A stretch of DNA of 7,719 nt from Chlamydiota bacterium (GTDB taxonomy: Bacteria; Chlamydiota; Chlamydiia; Chlamydiales; Rhabdochlamydiaceae), in contig JAHFTN010000035.1 of the NCBI GenBank assembly GCA_023269365.1, forward strand, positions 4,160-11,878. The letters run 5' to 3'. Every line of letters begins with the position of its first letter. Within the stretch, counting starts at the first letter, position 1. Under the pieces are notes generated by a model. It did not search any database and had not been told where the DNA came from. It worked only from the letters and a program-made list of their open reading frames with translations. Below, one piece after another: positions 1-5,646 of this stretch. The position numbers and the translations under genes were made by a program.

Positions 1-9
1 CCCTTTTCT

Positions 10-25
10 GGGAAGAGCTCTTCCC
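10..25. repeat. Perfect 16-bp palindrome
   Basis: GGGAAGAGCTCTTCCC is a perfect inverted repeat. The flanks (CTTTT before, AAAAG after) can extend the stem with a small bulge. Neither strand has a run of T directly after the stem, so it is not a classical intrinsic terminator, although it could still mark the end of an upstream transcript. It lies in a stretch that is open in the frame of the next gene. Confidence 0.6.
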
Positions 26-34
26 AAAAGCACA

Positions 35-51
35 AGGGGGGCTATACCCCT
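35..51. repeat. Small GC-rich hairpin before the hydrolase gene
   Basis: AGGGG (35-39) pairs with CCCCT (47-51) around a 7-nt loop. It ends 12 nt before the ATG at 64. The purine tract at 34-41 resembles a Shine-Dalgarno sequence but is too far from the start codon to serve as one. A role in limiting translation is possible but not shown. Confidence 0.4.
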
Positions 52-63
52 AAAGCCCACTTC

Positions 64-939
64 ATGCACTCTTACCTCAAATTCTGGGGAACTAGGGGTT
101 CAAACCCTGTCTCCGGGCCCGACTATGTCCGTTTTGGGGGAAATACGAGCTGTCTAGAGATCCGCCATCGTGACGACCTTGTCATCATCGATGCGGGGAC
201 GGGGATCCGCCCCTTGGGGCTTCAAGAAAAAATGCCCAAGCAGCTCCATCTCATCTTGAGCCATACCCACTGGGACCACCTTGCCGGCTTTCCCTTCTTT
301 GCTCCCCTCTATGATAAAGAGTGTCAAATTACGATCTGGGCCCCTATCAGCTTTGAAAAGCCGATCGAAGCGCTCTTTACAGAGATGCTCGCCTACTCCT
401 ACTTTCCTGTCAGACTCGATGATATCCAGGCCCGTTTGGTCTTCAAAGAGATGCAAGAAGGGGTTCCCTTTCAGATTGGCGACATCAAGATAGAGACCCA
501 TTACGCTTACCATCCCGGAGCGACTCTATGCTTTAAATTTACAGTCGGAAAGACTAAATTTGGCTATGTCACTGATAATGAGTTTCTCATGAACTGCCAT
601 GAGGCTCCGAGCCGGATCACAAAATCCCATCCCCTACTCAAACCATACCACAGCCAAATCCAGTTTTTTAAATCGTGTGATTTTCTCATTCATGAAGCGC
701 AATACACTCCGGAGGAGTACCAGACGAAAGTGGGCTGGGGGCATTCTTCTGTTGCCAATGCCGCCATTCTCATGCGCCAGGCTAAAATCGCGCAGTGGGT
801 ACTCACCCACCACGATCCCAAACATACCGATATGGAGTTGTTAAAGAAAATCCACCTGCAGCACGACATCTTCGACGAACTCAACTACGCCTGCCACACC
901 CGCATGGCCTACGACGGAATGACCCTGCCGCTACCCTAA
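64..939 (+). CDS. Metallo-beta-lactamase-fold hydrolase
   Basis: This is a 291-residue cytosolic MBL-fold hydrolase. The N-terminus (KFWGTRGS, then FGGNTSC near residues 24-30) and the core motif HTHWDH (67-72) are typical of the subgroup annotated as TaR3-like. Other likely metal ligands are H150 in YHPG, D171 in VTDNE and a histidine in the LTHHDP motif (residues 247-252). GHSS at 226-229 is also shared by the group. No signal peptide is visible. The substrate is unknown; phosphodiester or other ester hydrolysis is usual for the fold. ATG 64 is chosen because the family starts just before the KFWGTRGS motif. However, no Shine-Dalgarno sequence is visible, and the frame stays open to the window edge, so a longer protein cannot be excluded. 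The gene converges on the AAA+ gene, and their stop codons overlap by 4 bp. Confidence 0.9.
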   Translation: MHSYLKFWGTRGSNPVSGPDYVRFGGNTSCLEIRHRDDLVIIDAGTGIRPLGLQEKMPKQLHLILSHTHWDHLAGFPFFAPLYDKECQITIWAPISFEKPIEALFTEMLAYSYFPVRLDDIQARLVFKEMQEGVPFQIGDIKIETHYAYHPGATLCFKFTVGKTKFGYVTDNEFLMNCHEAPSRITKSHPLLKPYHSQIQFFKSCDFLIHEAQYTPEEYQTKVGWGHSSVANAAILMRQAKIAQWVLTHHDPKHTDMELLKKIHLQHDIFDELNYACHTRMAYDGMTLPLP

Positions 940-3900
940 ATGCCTATGATGCGTCTACGAAGCCATGCTAAAGGCCCAAGGAGAACAGATCCCGTACTCA
1001 CAATGCTGGCGATAGTAATGGCTGCGCTTCCCAATTTGCGCAAGGGAGCGAAGAGGATAGATCCTAGCGTTGAAAAGAAAGAGGAGACGACCCTTCCCAT
1101 CCTGTACCCTATGGAGGTCAAGCGAGGGCTTACCACATACAAGAAATCTGTCTTGTCCATGTTAAAATCATTTCCATACCAGTCGGCAAACCTCTCACAA
1201 ATAGTCTCGATTGTGTCTGTAGAAGAAAACGACTTAATGTCATTGCGAATGCTATTGACGATCCCCTCAAGGGTTTGTACGGGAGGCTGTTTTAGTAACA
1301 TGTATAGATAAAGCTTCTTAAATGCCTCTTTTTTCTCATCTGTGAGAGTCATGAAGCCCTCAAGTTTGGCTTTCAGTAAGCTCTTTAATTCTTCCACGCT
1401 CAAAGCGGGCGGCACAAACACCATTTCCGAAAAAGAGAGTTTCACTGAAGCTGTAACGGGTTGTTGTGTCGCCGCTGTCCCAAGCCCCAGATTTCCTAAA
1501 GTAGGAGCTACCGCACTGAGCCCCTGCTGAACAACCCCTTCAACGACCCCTCGAATGCCTGTAGAGGCCTGTTGATCCCCACTTTTTTTCTTAAAGAAGC
1601 AAATCACTTTGCGCAAGCTTGTATTTTCAAGGAAACGGATCACCTCTGCATCCTTTAGAGCCTCTTCATCTTTAAACAAACACACGCTCTGAGGATTTAC
1701 CCCCTGTGAAATAAGGTCTAGAACCATCTTTTTAAGTAAAGGCGACATCCCTTTAAGCATAGAATAGTCTAAGGAAATGAGTGTATTTTGAGGAGCTATT
1801 CCCACTGCAATTTGCTCCATTAACCCTTGTTGCCTTGATCCACTCTCCTCTTCGATTTTTAAGCAAGAAGAGAGCTCAGAAGCCATCATAGAGTGTAAAG
1901 CTCCCCTTAAACTTTTAGAGCAACACCCTCCTTCAGAAGCAATCCCCTTCACTACTTGTCCCACATCCATCTTTGCATACTTATCCAAAGTGCTCTTAAT
2001 CTCATCTAAAGACTTTTTATTGCCTAAAGCAGAACGACAATAGTGAGGTAGTTGTCCCAAAGTGCCTTTTGCCGCGTTTGAAATCACTTGCTCTGCTAGA
2101 TTAAGCACAACCGTTGGGTCTTTCGACTCAGTTAAATCATACAAGGCAAACAACAGAGGCTGAATAGGAAATGCCTCTTGATCCCCTTGTAGAAAAGTTC
2201 TGTTTTCTGTTTGCACAGCGTGATACTGCACTAACCACTCTCGTTGTTCTTCTAATGTAAGAGGTTCTATCGAGTGGGGAATCCAGGGAACTGTTGTCCG
2301 CAAATCTAGTGTGGAGCTGTCCAGAAGCACAGTGAAAATATGTTCTTTTTCCATGCAAGAAAAAAGCGTAGTAATCGCCGCGGGTAGCCCCTCTTGGGGA
2401 GTTGCTTTTGTAGATGCTGCAGCTGAAGGAAGAGTCTCTTTGATCCCATTTGCCAAAGTTGTGCCAAGGGTCCCCTGCAAACTTCCCACTCCACTTGCCA
2501 CTTGACCGGCTAAGTTTTGTAATCCTGCCCCAATGGCTCCAAAAGAAACCCCCTCTGATGAGGAGCCATTGAAGAGCCCCTGACGCGCTCCTAAAGCCCA
2601 TTGGAGATTAAAATTTTCGAGAATCAAACAAGGGGATTTACCCTCTTCTTTTGCTTTTTGTTGCAGGCTTTTTAAAAACCGACCCAGCATTTCCCCATTC
2701 GGATTTGCCTCACTAAGCACCCTTAAATCACATCGATAGTAAACAAACCCTGGATTTAAAGAAGAAGCGATCTCTACCAGTAATTCTCTTGCTCCCCCTG
2801 CAAGAGCTATAAAAGGCCCCTGACCATTCGACTTCAAAATAGAAGCCACTTCTTTTGCATTGCTAACAACCACGGAAGGGATCTCCCTAGCCTGAATTCT
2901 AGGCGTTGTTTTTATAAAACAAGAATTCAAAGAGGTTAGGTTAAAAGATTTTTCCGCTTCAGCTATGCCAAGCTGTTGCTTTAATGAGGATTCTTCTAAT
3001 TTTTTCTGCTCGACAAAATACTTAATAACTTCTTCTCTACCCAACGTAAGCGGTCTGTCGTCTTTTTGATAAAAATACAATACGATCTTCCCCAACTCTC
3101 TTAGGGCACTTTCTGGTAATAACAATTCTGAGTAATCTTTATAAGGATTCCTGAACCCTTCAGATTTTTTTGATTCAGCAAGTTTTGCTGCGCTCTCTTT
3201 TAAGGGGGCCATATAGGCATAATTTAAAATAATCAGATCCTTACAAAACCCGGGGCTCAGAGTAAATGCCCATCCCCTTTTGTTATAAAATTCCTGTTCT
3301 GCTAATGCCTTTTTTTGAAGGATGTGGACAGCTTCTTCTGGCAAGATTTCTGTGACCTTAACCTCTGGAAGGCGGCGCTTCATCCCCTCTCCCGTTCCTC
3401 CGCGCCCCCTCAAATCCTCAATGACGCCAGCGTTTGTTGTCGCTCCAATAATTCTAATCGTCCCCCGAGCAAGCTCCTCTTTAAAAGAGTCAAAAATATT
3501 CAGATTAGAACGAATTAAATCCTGAATTTCATCAATAAAAAGAATTGTTTTAACCCCTTTCATATTTAGCTCTTTTAACTCTTCTAAACAGCTTCTCAGA
3601 GCTACTGAGTCTCCTCCCGAAAAGATTTTTGACACCGTCGTTGATATGTCAGGATTCCCCTGCAGCGCGCGTAAATCTAAACGAAGAAGCTGAGCCCCGT
3701 CTAACTGGGGAATCTTCCCTTCATTGATCCAGTGTGCAAGCTCCTCGACAAGAGCCGTTTTTCCCACTCCTGATGGACCCACTAACACCAAAGATCCCGT
3801 TGAAAGAGCCGATGACACCTCTAACATAAGAGCATTGCGCCCATACGCCCGTGGCAGTTTCCCCGTTTTTGCTAGCTCCGTTAAATTAGCTGTATAGGAA

Positions 3901-4088
3901 ATCTTGTCAGCTGCACGGTTCTTCAGACTCGTAATTTTGTTCTTTACGGCTGCAGCTCCATAAGCGCCGGCACAAAGTGTAGGAAGAGCCAACGATGCAA
4001 CAAGTCCAATGCCTGGAGAACCCATTAGGCTATTGCTCGCCGCAATAGCTGCCGGAGCAACAACAGAAGCTATTAAAATCTTAATCAT
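936..4088 (-). CDS. Large ClpB-like AAA+ ATPase with hydrophobic ends and two degenerate AAA-like modules
   Basis: This 1050-residue protein has one intact AAA+ module resembling the first ATPase domain of ClpB. Its Walker A is GPSGVGKT (104-111), Walker B is ILFIDE (182-187), sensor 1 lies in IIGATTN (213-219), and MKRRLPEV (236-243) supplies a probable arginine finger. The ClpB pore-loop motif KYRG is absent. Two further regions (about 405-625 and 765-910) repeat the strand pattern of the module without usable Walker motifs. Residues 1-48 and about 1000-1050 are hydrophobic, which suggests membrane association. Glycine-rich segments lie at about 504-550 and 844-870. A good ribosome site (GAGGA, 5-nt spacer) fixes the start. 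The gene stands alone on its strand between two other units. I do not recognise a named orthologue. ATPase activity of module 1 is likely; the biological role is unknown. It is probably not a plain disaggregase, because the second active ring and the pore aromatic are missing. Confidence 0.85.
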   Translation of the reverse strand: MIKILIASVVAPAAIAASNSLMGSPGIGLVASLALPTLCAGAYGAAAVKNKITSLKNRAADKISYTANLTELAKTGKLPRAYGRNALMLEVSSALSTGSLVLVGPSGVGKTALVEELAHWINEGKIPQLDGAQLLRLDLRALQGNPDISTTVSKIFSGGDSVALRSCLEELKELNMKGVKTILFIDEIQDLIRSNLNIFDSFKEELARGTIRIIGATTNAGVIEDLRGRGGTGEGMKRRLPEVKVTEILPEEAVHILQKKALAEQEFYNKRGWAFTLSPGFCKDLIILNYAYMAPLKESAAKLAESKKSEGFRNPYKDYSELLLPESALRELGKIVLYFYQKDDRPLTLGREEVIKYFVEQKKLEESSLKQQLGIAEAEKSFNLTSLNSCFIKTTPRIQAREIPSVVVSNAKEVASILKSNGQGPFIALAGGARELLVEIASSLNPGFVYYRCDLRVLSEANPNGEMLGRFLKSLQQKAKEEGKSPCLILENFNLQWALGARQGLFNGSSSEGVSFGAIGAGLQNLAGQVASGVGSLQGTLGTTLANGIKETLPSAAASTKATPQEGLPAAITTLFSCMEKEHIFTVLLDSSTLDLRTTVPWIPHSIEPLTLEEQREWLVQYHAVQTENRTFLQGDQEAFPIQPLLFALYDLTESKDPTVVLNLAEQVISNAAKGTLGQLPHYCRSALGNKKSLDEIKSTLDKYAKMDVGQVVKGIASEGGCCSKSLRGALHSMMASELSSCLKIEEESGSRQQGLMEQIAVGIAPQNTLISLDYSMLKGMSPLLKKMVLDLISQGVNPQSVCLFKDEEALKDAEVIRFLENTSLRKVICFFKKKSGDQQASTGIRGVVEGVVQQGLSAVAPTLGNLGLGTAATQQPVTASVKLSFSEMVFVPPALSVEELKSLLKAKLEGFMTLTDEKKEAFKKLYLYMLLKQPPVQTLEGIVNSIRNDIKSFSSTDTIETICERFADWYGNDFNMDKTDFLYVVSPRLTSIGYRMGRVVSSFFSTLGSILFAPLRKLGSAAITIASIVSTGSVLLGPLAWLRRRIIGI
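3528..3545 (-). other. Walker B coding site of the AAA+ protein
   Basis: Encodes ILFIDE, residues 182-187. It contains the Mg-coordinating aspartate and the catalytic glutamate. The corresponding places in the two later modules read LILENF and CLFKDE, which do not match the motif. Confidence 0.8.
3756..3779 (-). other. Walker A (P-loop) coding site of the AAA+ protein
   Basis: Encodes GPSGVGKT, residues 104-111, a fully consensus nucleotide-binding loop. It is the only intact P-loop in the protein. The aligned segment of module 2 (428-435) reads ALAGGARE, which lacks the lysine and the Ser/Thr. Confidence 0.85.
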
Positions 4089-4093
4089 TTAAT

Positions 4094-4098
4094 TCCTC
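4094..4098 (-). promoter_or_regulatory. Ribosome binding site of the AAA+ gene
   Basis: The minus strand reads GAGGA, then 5 nt, then ATG at 4088. This spacing supports the chosen start of the 1050-residue protein. Confidence 0.7.
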
Positions 4099-4127
4099 AT
4101 AATTCAAAGTTTGTTTGTTTTTACTAA

Positions 4128-4133
4128 ATTATA
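4128..4133 (-). promoter_or_regulatory. Probable -10 box of the AAA+ gene
   Basis: TATAAT on the minus strand, 39 nt before the ATG, in a very AT-rich stretch. The -35 candidate 17 nt upstream (TTAAGT) matches only three of six consensus bases. The surrounding AT richness makes chance matches likely. Confidence 0.35.
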
Positions 4134-4243
4134 ATATTTTTACTAATTAAACTTAATTAAAAACAGGCAATAGTCATTCTTAAAATAAAGAATGCCTTAA
4201 GTTGAAGGAAATAAAACTTTAAATTTATAGAAACCGCTAAGGA

Positions 4244-4263
4244 AAGCCCCCTGAAGGGGGCTT
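4244..4263 (-). terminator. Intrinsic terminator after the YHS-like gene
   Basis: A GC-rich stem, GCCCCC paired with GGGGGC and extended by two A:T pairs, closes a 4-nt loop. On the minus strand the stem runs into TTTCC, so the U-tract is short. It lies 33 nt beyond the stop of the 79-residue gene, which is the natural transcript to end here. Confidence 0.65.
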
Positions 4264-4296
4264 GAAAACTTGAGTCAAATTAAAATTTTAACTCAT

Positions 4297-4536
4297 CTAT
4301 TCTTGTGTATAGCGATTGGGATCTTGAGAGAAGGGCTCTTGGCACTGAGTAGAACAGAGGTTATAGCGTTTCCCCTGGTGTGTATAGGTCGATTTCCCAT
4401 CGACATCGCGCCCCGTCACTGGGCATTTCTGGTTCCCCACGTCCACACACCCATTTTGCCCCGCGTGTTGCCACACCGTCACTAGCACAGCAAGGACAAT
4501 CACCCACGCTACCCATCTTGCACGATTTTTTTTCAT
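4297..4536 (-). CDS. Small membrane-anchored YHS/TRASH-like cysteine protein
   Basis: This is a 79-residue protein. A basic N-terminus (KKNRAR) is followed by one hydrophobic segment (about 9-22), so it should be anchored in the inner membrane with the C-terminal part outside the cytoplasm. The soluble part has four cysteines (C30, C38, C61, C65) in the pattern CPVTGR, then a YxxxGKRYxxC strand, CxxxC, and a final DPxRY. This fits the short YHS/TRASH-like domains thought to bind metal ions. The start is supported by AAGGGGAG on the minus strand (4543-4550), 6 nt before the ATG. It is a single-gene unit with its own terminator, divergent from the toxin-antitoxin operon. Metal binding is inferred from the family; the metal and partner are unknown. 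A copper role serving the nearby oxidase is only a suggestion. Confidence 0.75.
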   Translation of the reverse strand: MKKNRARWVAWVIVLAVLVTVWQHAGQNGCVDVGNQKCPVTGRDVDGKSTYTHQGKRYNLCSTQCQEPFSQDPNRYTQE

Positions 4537-4542
4537 ATAGAA

Positions 4543-4550
4543 CTCCCCTT
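4543..4550 (-). promoter_or_regulatory. Ribosome binding site of the YHS-like gene
   Basis: AAGGGGAG on the minus strand, 6 nt before the ATG ending at 4536. It supports this small gene as real and fixes its start over the overlapping frame. Confidence 0.65.
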
Positions 4551-4558
4551 TCTCTGTT

Positions 4559-4587
4559 GTTATAAGAAGCTCTCTTATTTAGAGCAA
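4559..4587 (-). promoter_or_regulatory. Possible promoter of the YHS-like gene
   Basis: The minus strand has TTGCTC (4582-4587), a 17-nt spacer and TATAAC (4559-4564). The -10 matches five of six consensus bases and the -35 three of six. It would give a short leader carrying the ribosome site. Confidence 0.35.
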
Positions 4588-4617
4588 GTTGAATATGGAA
4601 GTGACTCAACCCATAAA

Positions 4618-4682
4618 AACTTATACAACTTACACAGAGTGACTTATAAATTAATTGATTTTAACATGTAATTTACTTACAC
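4618..4682. repeat. Four ACTTAYA repeats upstream of the toxin-antitoxin operon
   Basis: ACTTATA occurs at 4619-4625 and 4642-4648, and ACTTACA at 4628-4634 and 4675-4681. The first two lie in a tandem pair of 9-mers, AACTTATAC then AACTTACAC (4618-4635). The last copy overlaps the proposed -10 box. Repeats at a toxin-antitoxin promoter often bind the antitoxin, so operator function is a reasonable inference. Confidence 0.45.
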
Positions 4683-4683
4683 T
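4655..4683 (+). promoter_or_regulatory. Probable promoter of the toxin-antitoxin operon
   Basis: TTGATT (4655-4660), a 17-nt spacer and TACACT (4678-4683). Each box matches four of six consensus bases and the spacing is ideal. Transcription would begin near 4690, leaving a leader of under 30 nt. Confidence 0.45.
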
Positions 4684-4716
4684 GCAAGAAAAGAGCGAAA
4701 CAACTCGGCGGCCGCA

Positions 4717-5004
4717 TTGAAAACAGATGCCTTGCTACAAAAGATTAAAGGTCATATCCAAAAAGGGACCTACATCATCAGTGCCCATGCACTTGAACGG
4801 CAAAACCAACGCTCACTTGATTTAAATGACGTGTTATATGTGCTGAAAACCGGAGCTCGTGAAGAAAATAAAGACCTTTTCGATACCAAAAGACAACTGT
4901 GGAAATACGCAATCAAAGGGGAAACAACAGAAAGGGTCATGATTAGGATTATCGTCTCATTCGAAGAGGAGATGATCATCATTACAGCAATGAGGATAAG
5001 ATGA
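4717..5004 (+). CDS. Probable DUF4258 family toxin
   Basis: This 95-residue protein fits the DUF4258 family, small proteins often regarded as relatives of RelE/MqsR-type toxins. Visible signatures are an N-terminal helix, then ISAHALERQNQR (20-31), a DVLYVLKTG helix (38-46), and two final strands including MIIITAMR (86-93). The likely start is TTG at 4717: no ATG precedes it in frame before a stop at 4669-4671, and an in-frame TTG at 4729 is the only close alternative. No clear Shine-Dalgarno sequence is seen, so translation may be weak, as would suit a toxin. The stop overlaps the next start as ATGA, meaning the pair is co-translated. The toxin-first order matches mqsRA and higBA. RNA cleavage is expected from the family but is not shown by the sequence. 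Confidence 0.7.
   Translation: MKTDALLQKIKGHIQKGTYIISAHALERQNQRSLDLNDVLYVLKTGAREENKDLFDTKRQLWKYAIKGETTERVMIRIIVSFEEEMIIITAMRIR
4992..4996 (+). promoter_or_regulatory. Ribosome binding site of the antitoxin gene
   Basis: GAGGA lies inside the 3' end of the toxin gene, 4 nt before the ATG at 5001. It is much stronger than anything in front of the toxin, so more antitoxin than toxin would be made. Confidence 0.65.
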
Positions 5005-5471
5005 AAAAAAATAAAAAGACAAAGACTTTCATTTATAAAGGACTTGGCATCCCCATAAAATTAGTGAATGTCCCCATGAAAAAAGCAGCCGGCGTTTGGT
5101 GCATCGACATCAACATGAATAAACTCATGCGGGTTGTTTTGGACGCACTCATCCGCAAACCCACTGCTTTAACAGGAGAAGAGCTTCGATATATCCGTAA
5201 ATACTTAGAAATGACTATGGCAGAATTCGGAGCCGCCTTTGGAGTCAGCCACGTTGCCGTTTTAAAATGGGAAGGGAAACAAAATAGGATTTCTCCCGCA
5301 CTAGAACTCTGTATCCGTCTTTATATCCTGAATTATTTGCGCGCAAAGGACAGGGAATTTAGGCTGCTTTACAACGAGCTTAGCCTGTCACAACTCTCAG
5401 AGAGCTCAAAAGGGAAAATCCACATCCTCACCGTCAATGCAGCAACAGAAGATCTGAAGATTGCCCTTTAA
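5001..5471 (+). CDS. MqsA-like helix-turn-helix antitoxin without zinc finger
   Basis: This is a 156-residue DNA-binding protein. The middle part (about 57-92) is an Xre/MqsA-type helix-turn-helix: LTGEELRYIRKYLEMT, then EFGAAFGVSHVAVLKWE. An N-terminal region (about 10-50, with IPIKLVNVPM and WCIDIN) probably contacts the toxin. Unlike MqsA it lacks the N-terminal CxxC zinc-binding pairs; its only cysteines are C34 and C104. The C-terminal part (about 101-156) is helical and not recognised. The gene overlaps the toxin stop by 4 nt (ATGA) and has a good ribosome site. By analogy it should neutralise the toxin and repress its own promoter, perhaps at the ACTTAYA repeats. The stop codon lies at the left foot of the long hairpin. 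The transcription-factor fold is secure; the antitoxin role is inferred from pairing. Confidence 0.75.
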   Translation: MKKNKKTKTFIYKGLGIPIKLVNVPMKKAAGVWCIDINMNKLMRVVLDALIRKPTALTGEELRYIRKYLEMTMAEFGAAFGVSHVAVLKWEGKQNRISPALELCIRLYILNYLRAKDREFRLLYNELSLSQLSESSKGKIHILTVNAATEDLKIAL

Positions 5472-5646
5472 CCTAAAAATGGCAGTTGAAAGTGGTAAAG
5501 TGATGCAAAATTTTGAGTCTGAATTGATTCCGACAGAGGGGCACATTCCCCAAGTGGTGAAGGGCCCCTCTGTCGGAGTCGATTCAGACTCAAAAGATTG
5601 CGTCAATTTGCCGCTTTCAACTGCCGTTTTTAGGTTTAACCTAAAA
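5467..5646. repeat. 12-bp direct repeats at the feet of the hairpin
   Basis: TTTAACCTAAAA occurs at 5467-5478 and again at 5635-5646, in the same orientation. The hairpin sits between them and shares bases with both. This could be a duplicated target site, or it could follow from a third copy of the arm-end motif AACCTAAAA falling within the cyoE coding end. Confidence 0.5.
5470..5636 (+). repeat. Long imperfect inverted repeat, 73-nt arms, stop to stop
   Basis: The arms 5470-5542 and 5564-5636 pair without any gap around a 21-nt loop (5543-5563). I count 64 Watson-Crick pairs, 6 U:G pairs and 3 mismatches (5500/5606, 5509/5597, 5510/5596). All six wobbles have T in the left arm and G in the right. 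In + strand RNA they pair, whereas in - strand RNA they would be A/C mismatches. The last 13 pairs next to the loop are perfect. The feet overlap the antitoxin and cyoE stop codons. A5 and T5 tracts near the base would let it act as a two-way terminator, but the stem is far longer than a terminator needs. It could be a mobile palindromic element or a structured RNA. Confidence 0.85.

Larger units (their letters stand above)
4089..4296. other. AT-rich intergenic region
   Basis: No gene is visible. The left part holds the promoter and ribosome site of the AAA+ gene. At 4175-4194 CATTCTT and AAGAATG form a 7-bp stem around six A/T bases. The right part holds the terminator of the YHS-like gene. 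Confidence 0.6.

Noticed and set aside
2137..2601. 154-residue open frame on - within the AAA+ gene
   Set aside because: It is in another frame of the same strand, fully inside a gene with clear domain motifs. Its predicted protein shows no recognisable family.
4361..4609. 82-residue open frame on - overlapping the YHS-like gene
   Set aside because: The overlapping frame has a good ribosome site, a membrane anchor and a conserved cysteine pattern; this one has none of these.
5632..5642. AGGTTTAACCT as an MqsA-type operator
   Set aside because: MqsA sites as I recall them read AACCT then AGGTT. Here the order is reversed and the position is at the 3' end of the operon, not at its promoter.
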